A program made the position numbers and the translations under genes. A stretch of 64,000 bases of DNA. Origin: Fibrobacter succinogenes. GTDB lineage: Bacteria > Fibrobacterota > Fibrobacteria > Fibrobacterales > Fibrobacteraceae. Positions 17,088 to 26,142 of this stretch are shown piece after piece (within the stretch, counting starts at the first letter, position 1; the number at the start of each line of letters is the position of its first letter). The notes under the pieces were generated by a model. It did not search any database. It worked only from the letters and a program-made list of their open reading frames with translations, and had not been told where the DNA came from. The stretch spans positions 1-64,000 of the forward strand of contig CACVQR010000003.1 in NCBI GenBank assembly GCA_902756345.1. The letters are read 5' to 3'.

Positions 17088-17121
17088 TAAAAAAAAGTAG
17101 TGTCAAAAAAATGACACTACT
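17088..17121 (-). terminator. Intrinsic terminator of the outer-membrane barrel gene
   Basis: On the minus strand GTAGTGTCA-TTTTTT-TGACACTAC is followed by seven or more T residues. This strong stem lies between the barrel gene and topoisomerase IV, so the latter should have its own promoter within 17039-17087. Confidence 0.9.
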
Positions 17122-17146
17122 GCACAAAGGGGCAAAAGAACGCCTG

Positions 17147-18688
17147 TTAGAAGCTGAAGATGGCTTCGACACCGAACTTGAGGTTCACGTCTTCGCCGTA
17201 GTCAATCGTAGAAACGGCTGCCTGATGGCCGTCCTTTTCCCAGTCGTCACCCATGGGGAGAATCGCCATGAGGAAGCCGGTAACGTCAAGACCGTCAACC
17301 GGGGTGAAGTAAGAACGCAAACCGAAGTTCAAAGAACCGAGGTCGGTATCGTCATCAAGAGAGTTCGAGTGCAGTTCGCCAACGGCACCGAGGGCGAATG
17401 CGTCGTTGAACTTGATGATGCCTTCGCCGTAGGCAAACATGTATTCCGGAATTTCAGTGTCATGAATCGTTGCCTTTTCCAGATTGTCGTCCAGCAGGGC
17501 ATAGAAGAAACCGCCCTTGACAGTTACGTTGGCAACCTTGAAGGTGGGTTCTGCCAAGAAGGCATGAGTGAATTTCGGATTGGACTTGGTAATGTTGTCT
17601 TTATGCAACCCGTAGACGGCGTGAATAGCGAAGGGACCGAATTCGAGGGCGGCGTCCAAACCGGCGTGGAATTCGCTTTCGTCTTCAATCTGCCAGTTCT
17701 GGTAATGAACGAACGGGCGGAGTGCCTGGCCGGCCAGGTCAAACTGGTACGCGGCGTGCACGTCGTAGCTCTTGCAGGCCTTATCTGCTGGAATCGGGTT
17801 GCCGTTTGCATCGTAGTACTGGTTGCTGCAGGTGTAGTCAGCGCCGCTTCGGGTAAGGCCAAAGGCGAGCTGCAGGCCGTAGAGATCGAGTTCGATACCA
17901 CGGACATCGTGTTCCTTCATTCCGACGGCGTAGTCAGCAGGATCATTATAGTCGTAGTAGTCGAATGCGCCTTCGGAATAGGTCATGTCGCCAAACTTGA
18001 TGGCGAAGTTTTCGTTCCTCTGGTATTGAACGAAAGCGCCGTTATAGTGAACTGCCGGCGAGGTCCCTTCGCCATCGGCTTCGATTTCAACCTGAGCTGA
18101 CCACTTGTCGTTAAACTTTACCTGGAAATCGACGTCGACGGTAGACCAGAAATCATGATAGAAGTCTCGTTCGTTGTCATTTCGCCAGTTGACGTAGGTG
18201 TCAAATTCTGCCTGGCCGGAGACCTTGAATTCCATGGCCTTCTTGCCTTCGGGGGCGGGGTCAGCCTTGGTGATGTTCAGACGTTCTATGAAAGAGGCGC
18301 CTTCCTTAGCATCTTCTTTCTTTTCTTCGGCTTTGGGCTCTTCAGCCTTGGCAACTTCTTCTTTCTTTTCTTCAATTTTAGGTTCTTCTGCCTTGGCGGC
18401 TTCATCCTTTTTCGGTTCTTCAGCAACCTTGGCTTCTTCGGCCTTCGGGGCTACTGCTGCGGTGTCGGCAGCCGGAGCTGCGGCTTGTTGAGTAGCGGGC
18501 TGGGCTGTTTCAGCCTTCGGGGCTTCGGCAGCGGGTTGTGCTGCAGGAGCGGCGGCCGGTTGTGCGGCAGGCTGGGTAGCGGGTGCTGCGGCCGGGGTGG
18601 CGGCAGGGGCAGCAGCCGGGGCGGCTTGAGCAAAAGCGCTTGCGGCGGCGAGGCCGAGCACGATTGCAGAAAGTTTCATGGTTTTCAT
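17147..18688 (-). CDS. Outer-membrane beta-barrel (porin-like) protein with Ala/Pro and Lys/Glu linker
   Basis: 513 aa. Signal peptide (about 1-21, cleavage near AFAQA), then about 60 residues of Ala/Pro/Gln-rich sequence and about 60 of Lys/Glu/Ala-rich repeats (EEPKKDEAAKAEEPK type). From about residue 145 to the final F-S-F the sequence alternates hydrophobic and polar residues, with aromatic-bounded strands, and ends in Phe, as outer-membrane barrels do. The linker could span the periplasm or bind peptidoglycan; the substrate is unknown. Start at 18688 from AAGGAG upstream. It follows the Mla set after a terminator, so it is probably a separate unit. Confidence 0.75.
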   Translation of the reverse strand: MKTMKLSAIVLGLAAASAFAQAAPAAAPAATPAAAPATQPAAQPAAAPAAQPAAEAPKAETAQPATQQAAAPAADTAAVAPKAEEAKVAEEPKKDEAAKAEEPKIEEKKEEVAKAEEPKAEEKKEDAKEGASFIERLNITKADPAPEGKKAMEFKVSGQAEFDTYVNWRNDNERDFYHDFWSTVDVDFQVKFNDKWSAQVEIEADGEGTSPAVHYNGAFVQYQRNENFAIKFGDMTYSEGAFDYYDYNDPADYAVGMKEHDVRGIELDLYGLQLAFGLTRSGADYTCSNQYYDANGNPIPADKACKSYDVHAAYQFDLAGQALRPFVHYQNWQIEDESEFHAGLDAALEFGPFAIHAVYGLHKDNITKSNPKFTHAFLAEPTFKVANVTVKGGFFYALLDDNLEKATIHDTEIPEYMFAYGEGIIKFNDAFALGAVGELHSNSLDDDTDLGSLNFGLRSYFTPVDGLDVTGFLMAILPMGDDWEKDGHQAAVSTIDYGEDVNLKFGVEAIFSF

Positions 18689-18756
18689 TAGGTGCTCCTT
18701 ATGGATGTTAATCTTAACGAAATTTAACAATGTAAACGGATTTTGACGAAACGAAC

Positions 18757-18787
18757 GAAAAAAAAGTGCCTTTGGGGAGGTACTTTT
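18757..18787 (-). terminator. Intrinsic terminator of the Mla-type operon
   Basis: On the minus strand AAGTACC-TCCCCAAA-GGCACTT forms a stem with one mismatch and is followed by eight T residues, just past the lipoprotein stop codon. Confidence 0.8.
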
Positions 18788-18810
18788 CTGGATGTTGCGC
18801 AGATTTATTA

Positions 18811-19416
18811 CTAGTTCTGGGACGAAATTTCGCTGAGAGCCTCTTCCATGTACTTGCCAAAGAGCTTGGAAATGGTTTCGGCCGTGGTTCTCGGTTCGCG
18901 GTTGTCCATGCTTAGCTTTTCGTCAAAACTTTTTTCCCAGATGGCTTGGTCGCTTTCGGTTTTGCGGAAGGTCAGCTGCATTGCGAGACGTGCATACTGC
19001 GAAGAACCTTCATCAACTTCTTCGATAGCGACGATGTTTCCCAAGAATTCAAAATCGGGCTTGCCTGTCGGTTTGGTTTCTACAGTCTTGAAAAGTCCGC
19101 TCTTGGCGATGTATTCGCTTGCTACTTGGGCCATCATGTGTTCTGGGCGGCTGGCCCACAAGTCCAGATCGTAGAACATGAAGTCGTAGGCGGATTCGCG
19201 GTAGACGATGTTTGCTCGCTGGTAGGCGGGTTCGATGGTGAACTTGCGCACTTGCAGGCGTTTGTCGGCGTATGCGCTAGATGTGGGGGCCTGGATGTTT
19301 TCGACCGCAATCGTATAATACTTTGTCGGTTCGCTGGAACCGCCGCCCAGGCAGGCGGTGAGCGAGAATGCTAATAAGGCCGCAAATGCAATAAGGATGA
19401 TTTTCTTTTTGATCAT
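18811..19416 (-). CDS. ABC-type transport auxiliary lipoprotein (PqiC/MlaB-context type)
   Basis: 201 aa. Signal peptide with lipobox L-T-A-C (Cys22). The mature part begins with the YYTIAVENIQAP strand and contains RLQVRKFTIEPAYQRANIVYRES, the pattern of the auxiliary lipoproteins that accompany MCE-type ABC transporters. It is predicted to sit in the outer membrane and receive or hand over lipid. It starts 2 nt after the mlaD-like stop codon, confirming the operon. PqiC is the closest well-known analogue. Confidence 0.82.
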   Translation of the reverse strand: MIKKKIILIAFAALLAFSLTACLGGGSSEPTKYYTIAVENIQAPTSSAYADKRLQVRKFTIEPAYQRANIVYRESAYDFMFYDLDLWASRPEHMMAQVASEYIAKSGLFKTVETKPTGKPDFEFLGNIVAIEEVDEGSSQYARLAMQLTFRKTESDQAIWEKSFDEKLSMDNREPRTTAETISKLFGKYMEEALSEISSQN

Positions 19417-19417
19417 A

Positions 19418-20344
19418 TTATTTTCTCCGGCTCTTGTTTTCGGCGTGAATCAGTACCGACGGGTTGTTCTTGATTTTCTGCGTAAATTCTTCGAGGTTCT
19501 CGAGAACTGCGTTGAGTTCCACGACGGCGTCACCGACCTGGTCCTGGTTCTTGTACACCACCTGGTCAAGCCGCTGCGTGAGCTGCCTGATAGATTCCAT
19601 CGCTTGCGTCAGGTTCTCGTTCATCGCCTTGGTATCGATGGCTTCGAGCTTTTCCTTGACCAGGTCCATGTTTTCGCTGGTCTTTGCCGCGATTTTAGCA
19701 TCTTCGATTTCAGTAAGGACGTTCTTCATCGAGTTCGCCGCATTCGAGATGTTGTTGATGGGCGCGTTCAGGTTCTGCGTCAGCCGGTTCAGGTTTTGCG
19801 TAGCACTTTCGAAATTCTTGAGCGAATTGCTGATGCTTTGCGTATTTTCTTCGGAGAAGAGGCTGTTGATGTTGGTCATCAGCGAGTCGACATGAGCGAT
19901 GATATCGGTCGTCTTGTTGGCGATTGCATCGAATGCCGTCTTTTCGGCAGGGACATAACCACCTTCGGCGACGTCGGGTTCGTCAAAGCGGCCTCCCGAA
20001 AGCACAATTTGCTTTTCGCCGGTGAGTGATATGCCGTGAGTCATGCCCGCGCGGGTGCCTAGCTTGATGGGTGTACCCTTGTTCACGCGGAAACGGACGA
20101 CCACCTGGTTCAGGTTCGAGGAATCGATCGCAATTTCGGTCACGTTACCGACGTCGATACCGTTCAGCTTGACCTGCGCATCCTTGTAAAGGCCGATGAC
20201 AGATTCGTTGAATATGGTATAATAGTTGTCGAATTCCTTGTTCAAGAATCGCGAAAGTACATAGCCCAGGAACACGCAAATCATGATTCCGCAGAGGAGC
20301 ATGAAGGCGCCAATCTTGATTCTTTCGGCACGTGTGGTTTCCAT
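19418..20344 (-). CDS. mlaD: MlaD-type MCE domain protein
   Basis: 308 aa. One N-terminal membrane helix (about 9-30), one MCE domain (about 38-118; VKLNGIDVGNVTEIAID) and a long helical, coiled-coil tail (about 135-295; many N-L-x-x-L-T-Q-N repeats). MCE proteins form hexameric rings that carry phospholipids through the periplasm. The tail is longer than in E. coli MlaD and could form a needle as in PqiB-type proteins. It lies 12 nt downstream of the ATPase gene. Confidence 0.9.
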   Translation of the reverse strand: METTRAERIKIGAFMLLCGIMICVFLGYVLSRFLNKEFDNYYTIFNESVIGLYKDAQVKLNGIDVGNVTEIAIDSSNLNQVVVRFRVNKGTPIKLGTRAGMTHGISLTGEKQIVLSGGRFDEPDVAEGGYVPAEKTAFDAIANKTTDIIAHVDSLMTNINSLFSEENTQSISNSLKNFESATQNLNRLTQNLNAPINNISNAANSMKNVLTEIEDAKIAAKTSENMDLVKEKLEAIDTKAMNENLTQAMESIRQLTQRLDQVVYKNQDQVGDAVVELNAVLENLEEFTQKIKNNPSVLIHAENKSRRK

Positions 20345-20356
20345 GGTTACTCCAAA

Positions 20357-21142
20357 TCAGTCAATAAAGTTAAAATGGTAATATTCATTGTGGTCTTCTT
20401 CCTTGGGACATTGCCTGTTGAAGAAATGCCGCAGGATGGGGTCGTCGCTGTCGAGCCCTTGCTGCAAGGTGCCGTCCATGAGCACATAGCCGTCTTTCAG
20501 ATAAATAAAGCGGTCGCAGATGATTTTAATACTTTCTAGTTCGTGACTCACGATGACCATCGATACCCCGAGCGTGTCGCGGAGCTCCAGCAGCAGTTCA
20601 TCGAGGGAGCGTGCGGTCACCGGATCGAGGCCGGTCGAGGGCTCATCGCAAAAGAGCAGCTCTGGCTTTAGCGCGATGGCGCGGGCAAGGGCCGCGCGGC
20701 GCTTCATGCCGCCCGAAAGTTCGGAAGGATACTTGTGGAATGCATGCAGCAGGTGCACTTTTTCAAGGCGGTCGGCCACAATCGCTTCCATCTGTTTTTT
20801 GGGCATGTAGGGCATGCTGCGAATCAGCGGGAGCATGGCGTTTTCGGCCACGGTCAAATCCGAAAGGAGCGCTCCGTTCTGGAACAGTACCCCCGTACGC
20901 AGGCGAGTCTCGAAATCGAGCCCTTCCTTGGCTCCGAACGTCTTGCCGAAATAGGTGATGGTTCCGCTTTCGGACTTGTAGAGCTTGAGGATGTTGTTCA
21001 TGAGCGTCGACTTGCCACATCCGGAACTTCCGAGAATCATGCGGATTTCGCCCTTCTTGACATCGAACGAAATATCGTTCAAAACGGTCTTTCCGTCGTA
21101 ACCGGCTTTCAGGTGATCTACTTTGAGTGTAATGTCGTCCAT
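20357..21142 (-). CDS. mlaF: MlaF-type ABC transporter ATPase
   Basis: 261 aa. Walker A GSSGCGKST, Q-loop, signature LSGGMKRR, and Walker B ELLFCDEP are all present. It powers the MCE lipid transporter with the permease MlaE. The start at 21142 gives MDDITLKVDHLKAGYDGK and has AGGGGC just upstream; a longer frame upstream overlaps the permease gene and is not supported. The signature Gly-Met-Lys is typical of MlaF. Confidence 0.94.
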   Translation of the reverse strand: MDDITLKVDHLKAGYDGKTVLNDISFDVKKGEIRMILGSSGCGKSTLMNNILKLYKSESGTITYFGKTFGAKEGLDFETRLRTGVLFQNGALLSDLTVAENAMLPLIRSMPYMPKKQMEAIVADRLEKVHLLHAFHKYPSELSGGMKRRAALARAIALKPELLFCDEPSTGLDPVTARSLDELLLELRDTLGVSMVIVSHELESIKIICDRFIYLKDGYVLMDGTLQQGLDSDDPILRHFFNRQCPKEEDHNEYYHFNFID

Positions 21143-21150
21143 TGTTGCCC

Positions 21151-22215
21151 CTAGTAGAATATAAAGCTGAACGCGCAGTCTGCGACGATGATGGCAGAAA
21201 TCGAAACCACGACGCTCGATGTCGTTGCGAGGCCCACCGCTTCGGCACCGCCTTCGGCGTTTAAGCCCTTGTTGCAAGAAATCAGCGTGACTAGCCAACC
21301 GAATGCGATGGATTTGACCGTGCTCTTTAAGAAAAGAATCGGCGGAATCCCATCGCGAATAGACTGGAAGTAGTTCGCAAACGAAATATCAAAGAAAAAG
21401 TAACCGATCAGGAAGCCGGCGAGGCAGCCCGCGATACCTGCGCAGAAGGCAAGAATCGGCGTGCAGATGGTCATCGCGATAAAGCGGGGGACCACCAGGT
21501 ACTGCACCGGCGAAATTGCCATGGTTTTGATGGCCTTGATTTCTTCGCAGACGGACATGTTTGCAATTTCTGCCGCGATGGAGCTGCCGGAACGCCCCGC
21601 CAAGATAATCGTCGTGAGTAGCGGGCTGATTTCTGCAAAAATCAGGTAGCCAAGCCCCGAGGCGAGGTAGGAACCGCCGCCCACGGCCTTGAGCATGAAC
21701 GAACTCTGGAGCGCCATGGTGAAGCAGATGAGGGCGACCATCAGAAAGCAGATGCCCGTGGCTTCGGTGCCGAGCATAAAGACCTGCTTGGCGGTGCCGC
21801 CGAACTTGCTGCGCCCTTTGTCGAAAGGACCGCAGATCATCCAGTAGATGCACATGTTCAAGAGAATGAACACCTCGGCAACTTCCTTGGCGATGATTGC
21901 GGTCTTTGCGCCGATGGCTTCGAGGAAGTTGCTGTAGCCGGTCTTGACTTTTTCGGGAATTTTTTCTTTCTTGAGCGCCCTGAGCTGCGCCTTGATTTCT
22001 TCGCTAAAGTGGGCGAGCGTGAGCTTGTTGCCGGTCTTTTCGCTTAAGTCGGCAAGGAGCGCAAAGAATGCGTCGCCGCTGTAGTCCATGCGCGTGAGGG
22101 AAGAACCGTCGAGGTTGAGCGGCTCCTTGTAGAGCGTGCGCCTGCACTCCCGCAACAATTCTTTGCTGTTTGCGGCCGTAAGGGTGGCGGGGAGTGTAAT
22201 CGTTCTTCCTTCCAT
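21151..22215 (-). CDS. mlaE: MlaE-type ABC permease with N-terminal STAS-like domain
   Basis: 354 aa. Residues about 1-85 look like a STAS/MlaB-type domain (LNLDGSSLTRMDYSGDAFFALLADL), fused to the permease (about 105-354), which has five or six hydrophobic helices and the family segments FAEISPLLTTIILAGRSGSS and MSVCEEIKAIKTM. In E. coli MlaB is a separate protein; fusion with MlaE is common outside Proteobacteria. The start is the ATG at 22215; a TTG three codons earlier has no better support. Confidence 0.92.
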   Translation of the reverse strand: MEGRTITLPATLTAANSKELLRECRRTLYKEPLNLDGSSLTRMDYSGDAFFALLADLSEKTGNKLTLAHFSEEIKAQLRALKKEKIPEKVKTGYSNFLEAIGAKTAIIAKEVAEVFILLNMCIYWMICGPFDKGRSKFGGTAKQVFMLGTEATGICFLMVALICFTMALQSSFMLKAVGGGSYLASGLGYLIFAEISPLLTTIILAGRSGSSIAAEIANMSVCEEIKAIKTMAISPVQYLVVPRFIAMTICTPILAFCAGIAGCLAGFLIGYFFFDISFANYFQSIRDGIPPILFLKSTVKSIAFGWLVTLISCNKGLNAEGGAEAVGLATTSSVVVSISAIIVADCAFSFIFY

Positions 22216-22308
22216 TAAGGCCAAATCTAGAAAATCGGTAAAATTTGTGTTACTTTTTTTGCTTTTTTACGACGAAAAGCCTTATAATGAAGATAATTCG
22301 CTGTTCGT

Positions 22309-23478
22309 TTACTCTTTCCAGGGAGCTTCGGCGCGTTCCTTTTCCTTTTGTTCGTGGGCTTCGCGTTTTTTATGCCAGGCGGCGAGCTGATCCTTGAAGG
22401 TTTCCTTGAGACGTTCCATGCCGATGTTTTCGCGGGCGCTCACCTGGATTGCCTCGGGGTAATTCTCGCGGAGTTCCGTACGGCGTGCCTCGTCGCAGAT
22501 TTCGGCCTTGTTGAATACGCGGATTCTCGGTGTTTCGGGGCTGATAATGCCTTCGAGCGTTCGGTGCGTGACTTCGAGGTGCTCGCGGTAATCGGGCGCA
22601 GAACCGTCAACGACTTCCAAAATGCAGTCTGCATGGGCGGCCACGCCGAGCGTACTCTTGAAGGTCTCGATTAAGTTGTGCGGAAGTTTGCGGATAAAAC
22701 CGACTGTGTCTGACAAAATGATGTTTTCGCCGTCCAAATAGAGTTTTCGTGTGGTACTGTCGAGGGTGGCGAACAGCTTGTCTTCTACGTACACGTCGGC
22801 GCCGGTCAGGCGGTTGGTCAGCGTAGACTTGCCCGCGTTCGTGTAGCCCACGATCCCGATGTGGAAAATATCGTTTCGATTTTCGGCCTGGCTTTCGCGG
22901 GCGTCCTCGATTTTTTCAAGCTTCTTTTTAAGTTCCTGGATGCGTTTACGGATCATGCGGCGATCCGTTTCAAGCTGGGTTTCGCCAGGGCCCTTGGTGC
23001 CGATACCTCCGTTGTGTTGGCGGCAAAGGTGAGTCCATGCGCCAGTGAGGCGTGGCATCATGTACTGTAACTGCGCCACTTCGACCATCAAGCGGCTTTC
23101 GGCGGTAATGGCATGCTTTGCAAAAATGTCGAGAATAAGACCGGTTCTGTCGAGAACCTTGATTCCGGGGAGTCTCTGCTCCAGGTTACGAACTTGCGAG
23201 CCCGAAAGATCGTCATCGAAAACGACCATCTTGGCGTCTTGTTCTTCGAGGGCGCGCTTGACTTCGTTTACCTTGCCTTCGCCAATGAGCGTTGCCGGAC
23301 TGAAATTCTGCACTCGTTGTAAAAAACTCTGCACGACTTCGGCACCTGCAGTTTCAGCAAGTCTTCCAAGTTCTGCAAGCTGTTCGGTAGCAAGCCAAGG
23401 ACGCACTTTGGGTGTAGAAATCCCGACAAGAATGCAGCGTTCTTTTTGTGGCTTGTGTTCAATGGTCAAATCCTTCAT
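22309..23478 (-). CDS. hflX: GTPase HflX
   Basis: 389 aa. N-terminal nucleotide-binding-like domain and helical linker (about 1-190) with GTKGPGETQLETDRR, then the G domain with G1 GYTNAGKSTLTNRL, G3 DTVGFI and G4 FNKAE. HflX binds the 50S subunit and splits stalled ribosomes under stress. It is followed by the Mla-type genes after 93 nt, which may be one transcript, and is divergent from the histidine kinase gene. Confidence 0.95.
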   Translation of the reverse strand: MKDLTIEHKPQKERCILVGISTPKVRPWLATEQLAELGRLAETAGAEVVQSFLQRVQNFSPATLIGEGKVNEVKRALEEQDAKMVVFDDDLSGSQVRNLEQRLPGIKVLDRTGLILDIFAKHAITAESRLMVEVAQLQYMMPRLTGAWTHLCRQHNGGIGTKGPGETQLETDRRMIRKRIQELKKKLEKIEDARESQAENRNDIFHIGIVGYTNAGKSTLTNRLTGADVYVEDKLFATLDSTTRKLYLDGENIILSDTVGFIRKLPHNLIETFKSTLGVAAHADCILEVVDGSAPDYREHLEVTHRTLEGIISPETPRIRVFNKAEICDEARRTELRENYPEAIQVSARENIGMERLKETFKDQLAAWHKKREAHEQKEKERAEAPWKE

Positions 23479-23508
23479 ATGAGCTACATATTAGAAAAAA
23501 CTTTTTGT

Positions 23509-23514
23509 TATAAT
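23509..23514 (+). promoter_or_regulatory. -10 element of the hybrid kinase gene
   Basis: A perfect TATAAT lies 24 nt before the ATG in the 59-nt gap shared with the divergent hflX. The -35 region (ACATAT at 17 nt) is weak. Confidence 0.4.
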
Positions 23515-23537
23515 TGCTGTATACAATTTGATTTGCC

Positions 23538-26114
23538 ATGAAAAAGTTAAAGTTAAAACGTTGGATGCCTTTAAGCCCTGCCATTATCGCGGTTGCGATT
23601 GCGGTGGTTATTCTTGTTGTTGTTTATGCCTTGATTGCTCGCGAAACCTATTTTAAGCAGGTCGAAGAATCGATTGTGCAAGATACGCGTCGCATGTCTT
23701 CGGAACTGACTGAAAAACTGAAATACGCAAAAAGCAGTATTAAGCTAGTTTCTCATTCCGTGTCCAAGAAAATGGATGGCCCGGAACTTCGTCGTCCGGA
23801 ATCGGCGTTCTTGTCGATGATGGACGAGGTCCCTTTTTCAAGGATTGAGTATATTCGTAAAGACGGCCTAAAGCTTTCTTACGACGAGGAACCGATAGAT
23901 GTTTCTGAAAGTGATTTTTTCCGTCAGGGAATCATGGGGAGGTCTGGTGTTTGGATCGATTACAAAGCCAAAACCTTCAGTGAATCTAAAATCAACGTAT
24001 ATACCCCTCTTTATTACAACAATTCCGTGATTGGCGTAATTTCCGGAATCTTGGGTGGCCAAAAAGACCTTTTGCCCTTGCTCAAGAATACGGTGAATGG
24101 GGAATCTACGGTGGCGCTTGTATGTGACGGCGAACTGCACATAATCACGTCAAACATTGTCGAGAACGATTACGGAAAATCTTTTGAAGAGCGTGCCCAG
24201 GATTTTTTCACGGCGGATATTTTTGACATGTTCAAAAAGAATGCCGTTCTCAAGGAACCGAAGGCTTTCAGGTTTACTACGGAATATGGTACGTCGATTG
24301 CATGCGTTATGCCGGCAAACGAACTGGGGTGGTTCGTGGTACAAATGGTGCCTTACCATGTGCTGACTAGTGTAACCAAGATTATTATTCTAAAGTCTTT
24401 CTTTGCGCTCTTCTTTGTCCTGCTCTTCTTTATCATCTATATCCATTCGGTTTACCGTACCAATCGTCGCTTGCGTAGCGAATTAGAAGGTAAGCACCTG
24501 AACGTCATCAATGCGCTTACGGATTCATATGGGAGTGCCTTCGTCATTGATTCCAAGACCGGTCAAAGCGAAAGCTATTGCATTAACGAGAATGTATCGC
24601 GCTATATGCAAGACGCTTTCGACAAGTCTCCGCATTATGACCAACTGACGTCTCTATACGTTAATCGCATGGTGCTGCTTGAAGATCGCCCGCTTTTTGA
24701 CCGCGTTATCAACTTGGAACGCCTAAATCACGAATTTCTGAAGCATAACCGTTTTGAGTTCATTTACCGTATTTCCAGAGGCGGTGTTATCCATTACATG
24801 CAGGTTCACTATGTCAAGCCCTCCAAGGATCGCCCGGAATTTGTCATGGGTATCAAGCTTGTCGATGAATCCATGAATGCCGAACTTGAAAAACGCAAGG
24901 AACTGAACGAACAGCGCGTGGCGCTTGTGAAGGCGCTCGACCGCGCACAACGTGCCGACAAGGCGAAATCGAACTTCTTGTTCAATATTAGCCATGACAT
25001 TCGAACTCCGATGAATGCGATTCTTGGCTATGGAATTCTTGCCCAAAAGTATTTGCTGAACTTGAACTTGCCCGAAGCTCAATCTTCGATGCTGAATTAC
25101 TACATGAGGGGGATTCAGTCGGCAGGCACGCTTTTGCTCGATATGATCAATTCGGTCTTGAACCTTACGACAATCGAATCGGGCTACGAAAAACTTGAAG
25201 AACATCCGGTATTGACCGCTACGCTAAGCGAAGACCTGATAACGACTTTTGAACAGACTGCTAGGCAAAAGAGTGTCATGCTGCAGGTTTCTCGCAATAT
25301 CAAGTCCCGCTGCGTGTATGTGGATAAGGTCAAGTTCCACCAGATTCTCTTGAATATCGTGAGCAACGCCATCAAGTACACCCGCGCGGGCGGACTTGTC
25401 CGTATTTCGCTACGCGACTTGCCGCACGAAACTCCGGGAATGTGCTACATCGAAATGATTGTCGAAGATACGGGCGTGGGCATTTCGGAAGAATTCCTGC
25501 CGAAGGTCTTTGAACTTTTTGAACGTGAGCAGAGTGCGCTTACCCGCGGTATCGATGGCACCGGCCTTGGACTGAGTATCGTTAAAAAGCTAGTCGACTT
25601 GATGCGCGGAACAGTGAAGATTACAAGTCGAGTGGGCGAGGGTACCCGAGTCGTGGTAGTAACTCCGCACCAGATTGCCGATGACCAGATAGAAGAAACT
25701 CCTGTCGAGGAATCTCCGTTTAAGAAATCCCTTGCAGGAAAGCGAATCCTGGTGGCCGATGATGACCCGCAAACGATTGAAATCGTTTCGAGCATGCTTG
25801 AAACAGTCAATGCCGATGTCGTCAGTGTCAATACCGGTAACGATTGCTATCGAAAAATCGATATGTCTCCGGCAGGTTCGTTCGATGTCGTGCTGATGGA
25901 TGTAAAGATGCCTAAGGGCGATGGCCTAGAAACGACTGCTCGAATTCGTAAAATGGAGGATCGCCGCAAGTCGAGGTTGCCTATTATCGCCTTGTCGGCA
26001 AGTGCATTTGAAGAAGAAAAACAGACTGCTTTTGATGCCGGCGTCAATGGATACGTGACAAAACCGATCGATTTCGCGCAATTATTCGCGTTGATTATGC
26101 GGTTGTTGAAGTAA
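23538..26114 (+). CDS. Hybrid sensor histidine kinase/response regulator
   Basis: 858 aa. Two membrane helices (about 13-35 and 279-304) bracket a periplasmic sensor of about 240 residues with a Cache-like pattern (FFRQGIMGRSGVWIDYK). A PAS-like region (about 320-455) precedes the HisKA domain with the H-box FLFNISHDIRTPMN near 483, the ATPase domain (N-box QILLNIVSNAIKYT, G-box GTGLGLSIVKKL near 674), and a C-terminal receiver domain (about 735-855) whose phospho-acceptor Asp lies in VVLMDVKMPKGDG. There is no output domain in the protein, and no response regulator gene nearby. The signal is unknown. Confidence 0.92.
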   Translation: MKKLKLKRWMPLSPAIIAVAIAVVILVVVYALIARETYFKQVEESIVQDTRRMSSELTEKLKYAKSSIKLVSHSVSKKMDGPELRRPESAFLSMMDEVPFSRIEYIRKDGLKLSYDEEPIDVSESDFFRQGIMGRSGVWIDYKAKTFSESKINVYTPLYYNNSVIGVISGILGGQKDLLPLLKNTVNGESTVALVCDGELHIITSNIVENDYGKSFEERAQDFFTADIFDMFKKNAVLKEPKAFRFTTEYGTSIACVMPANELGWFVVQMVPYHVLTSVTKIIILKSFFALFFVLLFFIIYIHSVYRTNRRLRSELEGKHLNVINALTDSYGSAFVIDSKTGQSESYCINENVSRYMQDAFDKSPHYDQLTSLYVNRMVLLEDRPLFDRVINLERLNHEFLKHNRFEFIYRISRGGVIHYMQVHYVKPSKDRPEFVMGIKLVDESMNAELEKRKELNEQRVALVKALDRAQRADKAKSNFLFNISHDIRTPMNAILGYGILAQKYLLNLNLPEAQSSMLNYYMRGIQSAGTLLLDMINSVLNLTTIESGYEKLEEHPVLTATLSEDLITTFEQTARQKSVMLQVSRNIKSRCVYVDKVKFHQILLNIVSNAIKYTRAGGLVRISLRDLPHETPGMCYIEMIVEDTGVGISEEFLPKVFELFEREQSALTRGIDGTGLGLSIVKKLVDLMRGTVKITSRVGEGTRVVVVTPHQIADDQIEETPVEESPFKKSLAGKRILVADDDPQTIEIVSSMLETVNADVVSVNTGNDCYRKIDMSPAGSFDVVLMDVKMPKGDGLETTARIRKMEDRRKSRLPIIALSASAFEEEKQTAFDAGVNGYVTKPIDFAQLFALIMRLLK

Positions 26115-26130
26115 TGGAATTGCCTTTTAA

Positions 26131-26138
26131 TAAATTTG
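26131..26138 (+). promoter_or_regulatory. -10/-7-type element placed for leaderless transcription of the permease
   Basis: TAAATTTG matches the FCB TAnnTTTG element, and the TAAATT hexamer ends 6 nt before the ATG at 26143. It lies in the 28-nt gap after the kinase gene. Confidence 0.4.
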
Positions 26139-26142
26139 TTGC

